A stretch of DNA of 37,570 bases from a bacterium (GCA_029218465.1 JAQXRJ010000026.1:1-37570); one strand, 5' to 3'; shown: positions 23,711 through 32,318, counted from the first letter of the stretch. Numbers and translations are program-made. Notes: generated from the letters alone by a model not told the origin.

Positions 23711-23761
23711 AAAATACTACTGAGGAGGAAAAAATGAAAAAATTTGTTTTAGTAGTATTTT
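23711..23761 (+). promoter_or_regulatory. Inverted repeat enclosing the ribosome binding site of the lipoprotein gene
   Basis: AAAATACTACT (23711-23721) and AGTAGTATTTT (23751-23761) are perfect 11-bp complements. The 29-base loop holds the Shine-Dalgarno GAGGAGG and the start codon (23734-23736). A T-rich stretch follows (CTTTATTATTTTTT). It could act as an asnS terminator or attenuator or present the start site in a loop. Confidence 0.55.
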
Positions 23762-24285
23762 CTTTATTATTTTTTATGTGTGGATGTGATAGTATGATGA
23801 ACACACCAACAAAAAGAGTAGAAGAGTTTTTAAATAAATATCAAAGACAAGATAGTGAAATACTTACTCAACTTGATAATGTAATAAATGAAGGTAATTA
23901 TAATTTTACTAGTACTCAATCTGATTCATATAAAGAATTAATGAAAAAACAGTATAAGGACTTAACGTATACAATAAAACAAGAAACTATAGATGGCAAT
24001 GATGCAATTGTTCAAGTTGAAATAGAAGTATATGATTTTAATAAAACTCTAAATGATGCAGAATCATATTATTTAGCAAATACTGATTCAGCTGATTTTA
24101 AAGGAGAAAATGGAGAATTTGATAGTACAAAGTATATGGATTATAAAATAAAAAAATTAGAGGAAACTAAGGATAGAATAACATATACTCTTAATTTGAC
24201 ACTTTCAAAAATTAATAAAGAATGGGTTTTAAATAATATAACAGAAGCAGATAGACAAAAAATTCATGGTCTATATAATTCATAA
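23734..24285 (+). CDS. Lipoprotein of unknown function
   Basis: A 183-residue protein with a type II signal peptide: M-K-K then a hydrophobic stretch to a lipobox F-M-C-G-C19, lipidated on Cys19 (C17 precedes it). The mature part is about 165 residues with a helix near 30-55 and an alternating strand pattern, 'YTIKQETIDGNDAIVQVEIEVYDF' and 'TYTLNLTLSKINKEWVLNNIT', reminiscent of NTF2-like lipoproteins. No catalytic motif is visible. GAGGAGG is a strong ribosome binding site, but it lies in the loop of an inverted repeat. A terminator separates it from pyrH. Confidence 0.8.
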   Translation: MKKFVLVVFSLLFFMCGCDSMMNTPTKRVEEFLNKYQRQDSEILTQLDNVINEGNYNFTSTQSDSYKELMKKQYKDLTYTIKQETIDGNDAIVQVEIEVYDFNKTLNDAESYYLANTDSADFKGENGEFDSTKYMDYKIKKLEETKDRITYTLNLTLSKINKEWVLNNITEADRQKIHGLYNS

Positions 24286-24312
24286 TACCAATTGATTATT
24301 GGTATTTTTTTT
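24285..24312 (+). terminator. Terminator of the lipoprotein gene
   Basis: ATACCAAT (24285-24292) and ATTGGTAT (24298-24305), followed by a T-run. Confidence 0.85.
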
Positions 24313-24336
24313 GTTATTCTTTTATTGGAGGCTAAT

Positions 24337-25035
24337 ATGAAACAAAAAAGAGTTTTACTAAAATTAAGTGGAGAAGCTTTAAAAAATAAAAATGAAGGAA
24401 TTATAGATTTTGTTTACTTAAAAGATATTTGTAAAAAAATAATTGATTTTAAAAAATTGGGGTATGATGTTTCCATAGTTGTAGGTGGGGGTAATATATG
24501 GAGAGGAAGAGATAATACTTATATAAACTCAAGTTTATCTGATAAAATAGGTATTTTAAGTACAACTATTAATAGTTTAATATTACATTCAGCTTTTAAT
24601 GAACTTAATTTTCAATCGGTTGTACTTAATTCATTTAAAGCAGAGGGTATTGTTGGTATAACAAGTGTAGATAAAATAGAAAAATATTTTAAAGAAAATA
24701 AAATTATAATATTTGGTGGAGGAATTGGAGTTGTAGGATGCTCTACGGATACAGCAGCAGCATTAAGAGCAATTGAGTCAAATTCTGATGTTATAATTAA
24801 ATTAACTAATGTTGACGGAGTATACAATAAAGATCCTAAAAAACATTATGATGCAATAAAACTTGATCAAGTTAGTTACGATGAGGTAATAAAAGACAAT
24901 TTAAATGTAATGGATATTGGTTCCATAGAAATGTGTAAGGAAAATTCCATAAAAATAATTGTAATGAATATTAATAAATTAGATGATATTGAAAATATCT
25001 TAATAAGTGGAAAAGATTCAACAATTGTTTCTTAA
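24337..25035 (+). CDS. pyrH: UMP kinase
   Basis: Phosphorylates UMP to UDP with ATP in pyrimidine nucleotide synthesis. The 232-residue protein has the amino acid kinase fold: 'LLKLSGEAL' at the start, the glycine-rich 'VVGGGNIWRGR', 'GGGIGVVGCSTDTAAALRA' and 'NVDGVYNKDPKK'. The usual 'NPFFTTD' of bacterial UMP kinases is replaced by V-V-G-C-S-T-D, while the T-D and the following helix are kept. Start ATG 24337 follows TTGGAGG. It is separated from tsf and frr, its common neighbours, and has its own terminator. Confidence 0.9.
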   Translation: MKQKRVLLKLSGEALKNKNEGIIDFVYLKDICKKIIDFKKLGYDVSIVVGGGNIWRGRDNTYINSSLSDKIGILSTTINSLILHSAFNELNFQSVVLNSFKAEGIVGITSVDKIEKYFKENKIIIFGGGIGVVGCSTDTAAALRAIESNSDVIIKLTNVDGVYNKDPKKHYDAIKLDQVSYDEVIKDNLNVMDIGSIEMCKENSIKIIVMNINKLDDIENILISGKDSTIVS

Positions 25036-25058
25036 TTAATTTATGAATTATTGTTATA

Positions 25059-25083
25059 AAGGACTAAAAATAGTTCTTTTTTC
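25059..25083 (+). terminator. pyrH terminator
   Basis: AAGGACTA-AAAA-TAGTTCTT (25059-25078, one G-U pair) followed by T's. Confidence 0.75.
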
Positions 25084-25106
25084 ATAATATTCTTTAGGTG
25101 ATACGG

Positions 25107-26186
25107 TTGAAGAAATTATTTGTTTTTATGTTTTTTATATTCTTAATACCACTAAATGTTTATGCATTATCTGATACGGCTAAATCTACTATTGTAATGG
25201 ATATAGATAGTGGAAGAATATTATATGAAAAAAATGCTAATGAGCAGAGGCTTGTTGCTTCAATTACTAAAATTATGACATCTGTTATAGCTATAGAAAA
25301 CTGTAATTTAAATGATGAAGTTACAGCTGGAGAAGAAATACTGAGTATGTATGGTTCTAATATTTATATAGAACTTGGAGAAGTAATGTCTCTTAGAAAT
25401 CTTTTGTATGGATTATTGCTTAGAAGCGGGAATGATGCTGCTGTAGTAATTGCAAATTATGTAGGAGGAGACGAGGAAAAATTTGTACAAATGATGAATG
25501 ATAAAGCAAAAGAAATTGGAATGACAAAAACAGTATTTAAAAATCCTCATGGTTTAGATGAAAAAACAAAAAACTATTCGACAGCACATGATATGGCTCT
25601 TTTATCAAGTTATGCATATAGCCTTAAGGAATATAGAAAGATAAGTTCAACTAAAAAATGGATTGTTCAATCAGATAAAAAAAGCTATGTTTGGAATAAC
25701 AGAAACAAACTTTTATACTCATATGAATATGCAACGGGAGGTAAGACAGGATATACACCATCATCTGGAAGAACATTAGTGACAACTGCTTCTAAAGATA
25801 ATTTGAATTTAACTGTAGTTACTTTAAGTGATAATAATGAATATGTAACTCATGAATCTCTTTATGAATATGCTTTCAATAAATATAGAAAATATTTAAT
25901 AGTAGATAAAGATAATTTTACTGTTAACAATAATTTTTTTAAGAATAATTGTTATATTAAGGAATCTTTTGCTTATCCACTTACAAATGATGAAAAAGAA
26001 AAAGTAAATGTTATTCTAAGAATAGAAAAACAAGATAATTTTAAAAATAACGAGGTTATTGGTAGTGTAGTGGTCAATTTAGAAGATAAAGAAATATTTA
26101 AAACTAACATATTTGGAATTCAAAATAAAAAAAATAATACTGTAATAGATAAAATTGTAAATTTTATTAAAAATCTTTTTAAATAA
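25107..26186 (+). CDS. D-alanyl-D-alanine carboxypeptidase (PBP5-type)
   Basis: Removes the terminal D-Ala from peptidoglycan stem peptides outside the membrane. The 359-residue protein has a signal peptide (to about residue 20, ending V-Y-A), then the serine-peptidase S11 domain with the three penicillin-binding motifs S52-I-T-K55, S107-G-N109 and K213-T-G215. The usual C-terminal beta domain follows (about 270-340) with a basic hydrophobic end that may be amphipathic. Start TTG 25107 is chosen because AGGTGA ends 5 bases upstream; this also gives a proper signal sequence. Presence of the enzyme shows the organism makes a cell wall. Confidence 0.9.
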   Translation: MKKLFVFMFFIFLIPLNVYALSDTAKSTIVMDIDSGRILYEKNANEQRLVASITKIMTSVIAIENCNLNDEVTAGEEILSMYGSNIYIELGEVMSLRNLLYGLLLRSGNDAAVVIANYVGGDEEKFVQMMNDKAKEIGMTKTVFKNPHGLDEKTKNYSTAHDMALLSSYAYSLKEYRKISSTKKWIVQSDKKSYVWNNRNKLLYSYEYATGGKTGYTPSSGRTLVTTASKDNLNLTVVTLSDNNEYVTHESLYEYAFNKYRKYLIVDKDNFTVNNNFFKNNCYIKESFAYPLTNDEKEKVNVILRIEKQDNFKNNEVIGSVVVNLEDKEIFKTNIFGIQNKKNNTVIDKIVNFIKNLFK

Positions 26187-26219
26187 TATATTATTTGATA
26201 TAATTTTGTTGGTGATTTT

Positions 26220-26951
26220 ATGGAACGCATACAAAAGATAATAGCAAATAGTGGAATTGCATCAAGAAGAAAGGCTGAACAACTGATAATTGAAGGAAGA
26301 GTAAAGGTTAATGGAATAGTTGTATCAAAGCTTGGTACTCTCGCTGGTAAAAATGATGTTATTGAAGTTGATAATATTAAAATATCAAATGAGGAAAAAG
26401 TTTATTTTTTACTTAATAAACCTAGAGGTATTGTAACTACTGCGAGTGATGAATTTAATAGAAAAACAGTAGTTGACTTAATATCAACTGATAAAAGAAT
26501 ATATCCTGTTGGAAGACTTGATTATGATACTACTGGGCTAATCATTCTCACTAACGACGGTGAATTTACTAATAATATAATTCATCCAAGAAATAATATA
26601 GATAAAACTTATATTGCTAAGATAAATGGCATTTTAAATCCACATGATATTATGCAATTAAAGCATGGTGTTTTTATTGACGGATATAAAACATCTAGTG
26701 CAAAGGTAAAAGTTAGAAAAATTGATAATAAAGCCAATACATCAATGATAGAAATTACTATTCATGAAGGAAAAAATCATCAAGTAAAAAAAATGTTTGA
26801 AGTTTTAGGGTATAAGGTATTAAAGTTGAAAAGGGAAAGCATTGCTTTTTTGACTTTAAAAGGCTTAAATTCAGGTGAATATAGAAAGCTTACTCCTAAG
26901 GAGGTAAATAAACTTTATGTTTTATCTCAAAAAAAGAAGGGAAATAGGTAG
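26220..26951 (+). CDS. rluB: RluB/RsuA-family pseudouridine synthase
   Basis: Makes pseudouridine in ribosomal RNA, usually 23S position 2605 for RluB. The 243-residue protein has an N-terminal S4 RNA-binding domain (about 1-60, 'RIQKIIANSGIASRRKAEQLI') and a catalytic domain with 'GRLDYDTTGLIILTNDG', in which D101 is the nucleophile. 'EGKNHQVKKMFEVLG' is the family's C-terminal motif. TTGGTGAT precedes the ATG. RluB versus RsuA is judged from the lineage, not proven. The next gene starts 2 bases after its stop. Confidence 0.87.
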   Translation: MERIQKIIANSGIASRRKAEQLIIEGRVKVNGIVVSKLGTLAGKNDVIEVDNIKISNEEKVYFLLNKPRGIVTTASDEFNRKTVVDLISTDKRIYPVGRLDYDTTGLIILTNDGEFTNNIIHPRNNIDKTYIAKINGILNPHDIMQLKHGVFIDGYKTSSAKVKVRKIDNKANTSMIEITIHEGKNHQVKKMFEVLGYKVLKLKRESIAFLTLKGLNSGEYRKLTPKEVNKLYVLSQKKKGNR

Positions 26952-26952
26952 T

Positions 26953-27789
26953 ATGACTTTAAATGATAAAAATATAGAAATAATAAAAAATACTCTTGTA
27001 GATAAAATAAATAGTAATTTATTTGATGTAGATGATGAAGCTTCTTTAATATATATTTTGGATTCTGAACAATTAGATTTTGATATAAAAAGAAAATTAT
27101 GTAATTATGTAATAAAAGAAAGAATTACCTTAAAAAGATTTTTCTCTAAACAATTATTTGATAAAGCTATTATTGATTGGTGTAAATATACTATGTCATC
27201 TATTGGAATAGAGATTAATTGTGATATAAAAGAATTAGAAAACATGTTCGCTGTTGTAAAAAAAGAATGTAATCTTTACATAGATGTTGAAACTGTTCAA
27301 AAAATATATGATGGTGAATATGAATATTTGGTATTTATTTTCCATGAATTTGTACACATCATTCAGTGTAAAGAGTATAAAAGAAAGAATAATAATAATT
27401 TTACCTTAGAAATGCTAAAAGACTATATTTTATATAAAAACTTAAAAAAAGAGTATTTAGATGATAATTATAGTAATCTGTTGTTTGAAACTGATGCTAA
27501 TTTAAGAGGTATTCCACTTTTTATTAATTACTTGAAAGGTATAAAGTTCGAAATACCAGAGGAAGATAATATTCTTCTAAAAAATGAAATAACACGATTT
27601 GAAAATAGAAAGAATAATTTAGTCAGAAAATATAATGATGAATATTATAATTTAGATGAATTATTTGATCAACTTATATTATCTAGATCAGACATTTTAG
27701 AAGAGTATCCATCGTTAAAATCTGAATACGAAGTTTATGATGATAATACAGTTAGGAAAAAATCTCAAAAAACAAAACCTTCAAAATAA
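26953..27789 (+). CDS. HEXXH-containing putative metallopeptidase
   Basis: A 278-residue soluble protein of unknown family. It contains H131-E-F-V-H135, the zincin zinc-binding pattern with a catalytic glutamate; a downstream 'LLFETDANLRG' (E179) could provide a third ligand as in gluzincins. An N-terminal helical region (about 1-95) precedes it and a charged helical tail (about 215-278, Lys-rich end) follows. No signal peptide or membrane segment is seen, so it would act in the cytosol. The start follows TAGGTAG, with rluB just upstream. The activity is inferred from the motif alone. Confidence 0.7.
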   Translation: MTLNDKNIEIIKNTLVDKINSNLFDVDDEASLIYILDSEQLDFDIKRKLCNYVIKERITLKRFFSKQLFDKAIIDWCKYTMSSIGIEINCDIKELENMFAVVKKECNLYIDVETVQKIYDGEYEYLVFIFHEFVHIIQCKEYKRKNNNNFTLEMLKDYILYKNLKKEYLDDNYSNLLFETDANLRGIPLFINYLKGIKFEIPEEDNILLKNEITRFENRKNNLVRKYNDEYYNLDELFDQLILSRSDILEEYPSLKSEYEVYDDNTVRKKSQKTKPSK

Positions 27790-27801
27790 TTTGAAGGTTT
27801 T
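27774..27801. terminator. Bidirectional terminator
   Basis: AAAACCTTCAAA (27774-27785) and TTTGAAGGTTTT (27790-27801) with an ATAA loop, shared by the metallopeptidase-like gene and the convergent ferredoxin gene. Confidence 0.85.
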
Positions 27802-27989
27802 TACTGTTCAATTTCTATCGCACCTGTAGGACAATTTTCGCTTGCGTCTATTATATCATCTTTGTTTTCTTCTGTTATTTTTCCAAATACACATGCAAGA
27901 CCATCATCTTCTATTTCAAAAACATCTGGTGCAATTGCTTGACATGCTCCGCATCCAATGCAAATATCTTTTGATACTTTTACTTTCAT
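27801..27989 (-). CDS. 4Fe-4S ferredoxin
   Basis: A 62-residue electron carrier with a single cluster. The cysteine pattern C-I-G-C-G-A-C near residues 10-16 and a distal N-C-P-T-G-A-I motif supply four ligands, typical of Bacillus-type monocluster ferredoxins (Fer). AAAGGAGTG precedes ATG 27989. The gene stands alone between a bidirectional terminator and a divergent intergenic region. Its redox partners are not in the window, although the radical SAM enzyme at 4808-5698 would need such a donor. Confidence 0.9.
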   Translation of the reverse strand: MKVKVSKDICIGCGACQAIAPDVFEIEDDGLACVFGKITEENKDDIIDASENCPTGAIEIEQ

Positions 27990-28129
27990 TTCTTTCACTC
28001 CTTTGTTCAATTATATAATAAAAAACAAAAAATAATCAAAAATTGTACATAATTTTACATTTTTATAATATTCAAACTTTTGTTTTTAATAATTATATGA
28101 TAATATGTATTTAGAATTGGAGTGATATC

Positions 28130-28915
28130 ATGGAACGTAGAAGCCAAAGACATGATGTTGTAGATAATAATGTAAAAAAAAGCAGAATTTCAAAAAATGA
28201 ATATTTATATGATGATATAAATAATAAAATAGGTTTCGAAGAGATAGTAAGTTTAGATAGCAATTCGAAAATAAATTTATCAAATTTATCAAATATAAAT
28301 AATAGAGAGGATTATCATAAAGTCAAAGATTATAAGGATATTATTAATTTTGAAAAAGAAAAAGAAATAGTAGAAAAAAAAGAAGAGGTAAAAAAAGTTT
28401 ATGATATAAATAGTATTTTGGAAGATGCTAAAAAAAATCGAGCTAAATATGATGAACTTGAAAGAAAAAGAAAGCTTAAAGAAAATGACTACGTTTCACT
28501 TGCAAATTTGAATGATAAAGAAAAATATAAAACAAAAGATATAGATGAAGATGAACTTAAAAATTTAATTGATACTATTACTTCACATAATTTGTTAAAT
28601 GAGATAAAGCAAGCGGAAGGAAAACCCAGTCAAAATGAAGAAAAAGAAATTTTCTCTGATTTATTAGCTGCTGAAGATGAAGAAAATAATATGGAGGGTA
28701 TTGCAAAAGAATTTACAAAAAATGATGATAAAGATAAAGTGGATAATTCTTTTTATACAAAGTCACTTGATTTATCAAAGCAAGATTTTGAATTTAGTGA
28801 TGAAATTGAAGAAGAAAGAAAAACAACAATTAAAATTGTCAGTGTTATTGCTATAATAATTGTTATTATATTAATTGTTATCTTTTTTATATTAAAGAGT
28901 AAGAATATGATTTAA
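28130..28915 (+). CDS. Charged tail-anchored protein of unknown function
   Basis: A 261-residue protein. The first 230 residues are extremely hydrophilic (Lys, Glu, Asp, Asn), with helical and coiled-coil stretches (about 85-120 and 135-165) and no recognisable domain. A single hydrophobic helix lies at about 234-255 near the C-terminus, followed by a short basic tail, so most of the protein should face the cytosol. No signal peptide is visible. GGAGTGATATC precedes the ATG. The layout recalls membrane-bound scaffold or division-associated proteins, but nothing in the sequence proves this. Confidence 0.72.
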   Translation: MERRSQRHDVVDNNVKKSRISKNEYLYDDINNKIGFEEIVSLDSNSKINLSNLSNINNREDYHKVKDYKDIINFEKEKEIVEKKEEVKKVYDINSILEDAKKNRAKYDELERKRKLKENDYVSLANLNDKEKYKTKDIDEDELKNLIDTITSHNLLNEIKQAEGKPSQNEEKEIFSDLLAAEDEENNMEGIAKEFTKNDDKDKVDNSFYTKSLDLSKQDFEFSDEIEEERKTTIKIVSVIAIIIVIILIVIFFILKSKNMI

Positions 28916-28932
28916 TCTTATATTCTTTTTTT
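28901..28932 (+). terminator. Terminator of the tail-anchored protein gene
   Basis: AAGAATAT (28901-28908) and ATATTCTT (28920-28927) followed by T's; the stop codon is in the loop. Confidence 0.7.
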
Positions 28933-28956
28933 CATATAATTTAATAGGTGTTTCGT

Positions 28957-29688
28957 ATGAAAAAAATAAGACTAAAAAATAAAAAGCATAAATATAGGTT
29001 AAATATATTTATCTTAATGCTTATAATAATAGTTATATGTTCATTATATTTAATAAGATTAGCTGGAAGAAAAATTAATAATAAAATAATTGCTATATCT
29101 GAAGTAGAAATTCTTAATATTTCTAAAAGAATTATAAGTGAGTCAGTTAATAATGTTGTATTAAAAGATTTTGATACTGATATTATGTTTGTAATACAAA
29201 AAAATTCAAATGGACAAATTGAATTGATTGATTTGAACTCGAAATATGTAAATGAGTTATTATTATTAGTTAACAAAAATGTTACTAATTATCTTAATGA
29301 ATTAAATTATGGGAGGAGTAGCTTAATAGATTTAAAAAAAAATATTGTCACTAGTACTGGATTATTATCAGATAAAGAAGGTATAATATTTGAAATACCA
29401 ATTGGAATCGTAACATCAAATTCGTTTCTATCAAATTTTGGACCTAAAATACCAATTAAAGTTTCTTTACTCGGTGATTTAGAATCAGAAATTAAAACTG
29501 ATGTTATGAATTATGGCATTAATAATGCACTAATCAAAATAAGTATTTCAATAACTGTTACTGAAAGAATTATTCTTCCATTAATTACAAAAGATTTTCA
29601 GATAAGTTGTGAAGTACCAATAGCTATGAAAATGATACAAGGCTCTATTCCTAATTATTATTTTGGCAATTCGTTAGAATCAAAATAG
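28957..29688 (+). CDS. yunB: YunB-like sporulation-type protein
   Basis: A 243-residue protein with an N-terminal membrane segment (about 15-35) and an extracytoplasmic domain. 'FEIPIGIVTSNSFLSNFGPKIPIKVSLLG' and 'MNYGINNALIKISISITV' followed by 'VPIAMKMIQGSIPNYYF' match YunB, which is required for normal sporulation in Bacillus subtilis. The start is ATG 28957, 6 bases after AGGTG. With yutD directly downstream and yutH/yutI nearby, it echoes the Bacillus yun/yut gene neighbourhood. Whether this organism sporulates cannot be told from the window. Confidence 0.78.
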   Translation: MKKIRLKNKKHKYRLNIFILMLIIIVICSLYLIRLAGRKINNKIIAISEVEILNISKRIISESVNNVVLKDFDTDIMFVIQKNSNGQIELIDLNSKYVNELLLLVNKNVTNYLNELNYGRSSLIDLKKNIVTSTGLLSDKEGIIFEIPIGIVTSNSFLSNFGPKIPIKVSLLGDLESEIKTDVMNYGINNALIKISISITVTERIILPLITKDFQISCEVPIAMKMIQGSIPNYYFGNSLESK

Positions 29689-29690
29689 TT

Positions 29691-29717
29691 TTGTAATTTT
29701 ATAAAATATGTTATAAT
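29691..29717 (+). promoter_or_regulatory. Promoter of yutD
   Basis: TTGTAA (29691-29696) and an extended -10, TGTTATAAT (29709-29717), with a short spacer of 15 bases. Confidence 0.55.
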
Positions 29718-29735
29718 AAAAAAGTAGAGGTAGTT

Positions 29736-30020
29736 ATGAAGAGTGTAGTGTTAAATGAAAAAAAGTATGAGATTCTTGAAAATTATAAAGATGCTTTGAA
29801 TTTAGAACAATTAATATCACTTTTTACAGATTATTTTTATGATTATGATTATATATTAGGTGATTATTCATATGGGAAGTTACGATTAAAAGGTTTTTGT
29901 GATTCTAATAATAAAAAAGTAAATAGTATAAATAATATTAAAAATTATAAGCAGTATTTAATTGAGTTTTGTTCTATAGAATGTCCATATTTTTTAATAA
30001 AAAAGACAAATATTAGTTGA
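29736..30020 (+). CDS. yutD: YutD family (DUF1027) protein
   Basis: A 94-residue soluble protein. The pattern 'YEILENYKDALNLEQL...YDYDYILGDYSYGKLRLKGF' followed by a C-x3-C near the end ('FCSIECPYFLIKK') is that of Bacillus YutD, an uncharacterised conserved Bacilli protein. The TGA stop is embedded in the -35 box of the next promoter. GTAGAGG precedes the ATG. Its place after yunB agrees with Bacillus gene order. Confidence 0.8.
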   Translation: MKSVVLNEKKYEILENYKDALNLEQLISLFTDYFYDYDYILGDYSYGKLRLKGFCDSNNKKVNSINNIKNYKQYLIEFCSIECPYFLIKKTNIS

Positions 30021-30045
30021 AAATATCTATAAAAAGTATTAAAAT
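30017..30045 (+). promoter_or_regulatory. Promoter of the DUF1292 gene
   Basis: TTGAAA (30017-30022), 17 bases, TAAAAT (30040-30045). The -35 box overlaps the yutD stop codon. Confidence 0.6.
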
Positions 30046-30084
30046 TATTATGTATAGTAGAAGAGATAAGAAGGAGGAATAAAG

Positions 30085-30360
30085 ATGAAAGAGGAAAAAA
30101 AAATAATGTCCATTATTCAAGAAGATGGATCTATTGATGAAGTTGAAGTTTTAGTAACATTTGAATTTACTGATACAAAAAAAGCATATGTTATTTATAC
30201 TAAGAATGAAATTGATGAAAGAGGAAATATTACGGTCTATGCAGCTTCTATTTTAGGCAATGTTAATGGACAAGCAAAATTAGGCGGTATTGATACAGAT
30301 GAAGAATGGAATAGAATCAAAGAAGTTTTAAAGAGTTTAGCCAAAGAAGGACAACAATAG
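30085..30360 (+). CDS. DUF1292 (YrzB-like) family protein
   Basis: A 91-residue acidic soluble protein. 'EVLVTFEFTDTKKAYVIYT' and 'VYAASILGN' with a C-terminal 'TDEEWNRIKEVL' helix match DUF1292, a small Firmicutes family usually next to ruvX (yrrK). Here it sits elsewhere. AAGGAGG is a very good ribosome binding site. Function is unknown. The next gene begins 21 bases later behind another strong ribosome binding site, so they form an operon. Confidence 0.8.
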   Translation: MKEEKKIMSIIQEDGSIDEVEVLVTFEFTDTKKAYVIYTKNEIDERGNITVYAASILGNVNGQAKLGGIDTDEEWNRIKEVLKSLAKEGQQ

Positions 30361-30381
30361 AATAAAAAAGGAGGATATTAT

Positions 30382-31350
30382 ATGATTGGATGGAAACTAA
30401 GTGAACTTATGACAACAGCTGCTACTGTTGATAGTGAGCCAAAAAAAGTTAAATTTGCAAGGCCAAGTTTTCAAGGATTAAAAACTGCGGTTTCTAATAG
30501 AATTAAAAATAGATTAAATCAAAAATATCAAAATGCATATGATAATTTATCTAAAGCATCAAACATTGATAATGACAAAGTATCCGACATTAAAGAAATA
30601 GTAAAATATACTGAGGAACTTTCTAAAATAGGATGCAAATTAATAAAAATTGATTTAAAAGATAGAAGAACAGTTACATCTAAATCTAAACCAATTAAGC
30701 TTAAACAAAGTTTTCTTTCTAATATTAAAGATAAATATAAAAACTTAAAAGAAGATAATAATAGTATTAATAATACTGTTAAAAATTCTTATATGGAAAG
30801 CATGAAAAATATTGTATATAATTTAAATAAAGAAGATGAGGTATCTAAACTATCTAATTATAAAAATTTTGAACCTTCACTAGATAGTGAAGTTAAAAAT
30901 ATATCTGAAGATAATAATAAATATGAGGAAAATAATGCCAATTCTACTACAACAAAATCAGATGAAGAGGAAAAAAATAATTCCATATTTTCTCCACCTG
31001 AGTTTAATCGTGATTTAGAAGAAGGAAAAATCGTTGTTAGAATAATGGATTTGGAAAAAGAGAAAAGAGATTTATTAGCGTCTCAAACAGAGTCTAAGAA
31101 ATATTTAGAGGACATTGATACGGAGATTAATAATTTAAAAATACAAAGAGAAAATATAAGAAATGGTGTTGTTAATGAATCTGTTGAACAAAAAAATTAT
31201 AGAACAATTAAAGAATTATTAGATGAAGGCTACGACTATAAAGAAATAATTGACAGTGCTTTGAATGATGAAGAAAAATTTGAATTTTGGAGATTAATCA
31301 ATAAGATTGATGAACAAAAAGAAATGCAAGGTAATGGAAGAAGAGTGTAA
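30382..31350 (+). CDS. Hydrophilic coiled-coil protein of unknown function
   Basis: A 322-residue protein without membrane segments. A basic N-terminal region (about 20-120, 'KFARPSFQGLKTAVSNRIKNRL') is followed by an acidic Asn/Glu/Ser-rich linker (about 165-200) and a C-terminal part with a predicted coiled coil (about 210-250, 'DLEKEKRDLLASQTESKKYL') and a short helical domain 'IKELLDEGYDYKEIIDSAL'. I recognise no family. AAAGGAGGATAT precedes the ATG. It is probably cotranscribed with the DUF1292 gene and ends at its own terminator. Confidence 0.7.
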   Translation: MIGWKLSELMTTAATVDSEPKKVKFARPSFQGLKTAVSNRIKNRLNQKYQNAYDNLSKASNIDNDKVSDIKEIVKYTEELSKIGCKLIKIDLKDRRTVTSKSKPIKLKQSFLSNIKDKYKNLKEDNNSINNTVKNSYMESMKNIVYNLNKEDEVSKLSNYKNFEPSLDSEVKNISEDNNKYEENNANSTTTKSDEEEKNNSIFSPPEFNRDLEEGKIVVRIMDLEKEKRDLLASQTESKKYLEDIDTEINNLKIQRENIRNGVVNESVEQKNYRTIKELLDEGYDYKEIIDSALNDEEKFEFWRLINKIDEQKEMQGNGRRV

Positions 31351-31363
31351 ACGCTCTTTTTTT
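31341..31363 (+). terminator. Terminator after the coiled-coil gene
   Basis: AAGAGTG-TAAA-CGCTCTT (31341-31358, one G-U pair) followed by T's; it overlaps the stop codon. Confidence 0.8.
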
Positions 31364-31412
31364 ATTTATAATATAGAACTTTTTTTTTACATATAATATC
31401 TTGAGGGATATT

Positions 31413-32318
31413 ATGAAAAATGTAATCAATTATTATTATGATTTTTATATTTCAGATTTAAAACTAATAAATGATGATTATTGGTTTGAATATAATAATA
31501 ACAAATTTTGTTTTCATAATGTAAAACATGACATTAATATACAATATAGTATTGCACTCTTAAAAAAGATAAAAATTGATAAAATAAGTTCAGTTATTCT
31601 TAATAAGAATAATAGCTTTATAACAACAAGTGGTAATGATAACTATATTCTTTTAAAAATGAAAATAAAAAATAATCGTAAAATTAAAATTGATGATATT
31701 TTATTATTAAAAAATTATTATATTGATAATTCTTTCATTAACTTTAGTAAATTTGAATGGAATCAGTTATGGTCAAAAAAAATTGATTTTTTTGAATATT
31801 ATATTTCTCAAAATCCTAAAATGAATGATAATATAAAATGTTTACTTCATTACTTTATTGGACTTGGTGAAAATTCGATTTTATATTTTGAAAAAACTTT
31901 ATCAGCATTAAAAAAATCAGATTTTTTTAATCAGTTATCAATATGTCATAATAGGGTAAGTATAAATGATACATTATATGATTTTTATAATCCATTTAAT
32001 TTTGTGATAGATTATAAAGTAAGAGATTTGTCTGAATACTTAAAGTCTATGTTTTTTAATAATTATTCATATTTTGATTATGAAGAAGTTTTAAATAAAT
32101 TTAATTATTCAAAAATTGATTATATGTTATTATTTTCTAGGCTTATGTTTCCAACTTTCTTTTTTGATATGTTAAATAGTCTTGAAATAAAAAAAATTTC
32201 AGAAAATCAAATAATTGAATTATATGATTCGGCTGAAAAGTTTGAGATCTTTTTAAAGGATATATATGAAATAATATCCAAAAAAGTTCAGATACCATAT
32301 ATTGATTGGCTAAATTAG
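31413..32318 (+). CDS. YutH/CotS-like kinase-fold protein
   Basis: A 301-residue protein. Order and wording of several segments resemble the spore-coat CotS/YutH branch of the aminoglycoside phosphotransferase fold: a small N-lobe, then 'SICHNRVSINDTLYDFYNPFNFVIDYKVRDLSEYL' (where active kinases have H-G-D and later D) and 'LLFSRLMFPTFFFDMLNSL', ending P-Y-I-D-W-L. The catalytic 'HGD' reads C-H-N-R, so catalysis is doubtful. The next gene, convergent, is NifU-like as yutI is beside yutH in Bacillus, which supports the assignment. ATG 31413 follows GAGGGATATT. Similarity is weak, so confidence is moderate. Confidence 0.55.
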   Translation: MKNVINYYYDFYISDLKLINDDYWFEYNNNKFCFHNVKHDINIQYSIALLKKIKIDKISSVILNKNNSFITTSGNDNYILLKMKIKNNRKIKIDDILLLKNYYIDNSFINFSKFEWNQLWSKKIDFFEYYISQNPKMNDNIKCLLHYFIGLGENSILYFEKTLSALKKSDFFNQLSICHNRVSINDTLYDFYNPFNFVIDYKVRDLSEYLKSMFFNNYSYFDYEEVLNKFNYSKIDYMLLFSRLMFPTFFFDMLNSLEIKKISENQIIELYDSAEKFEIFLKDIYEIISKKVQIPYIDWLN

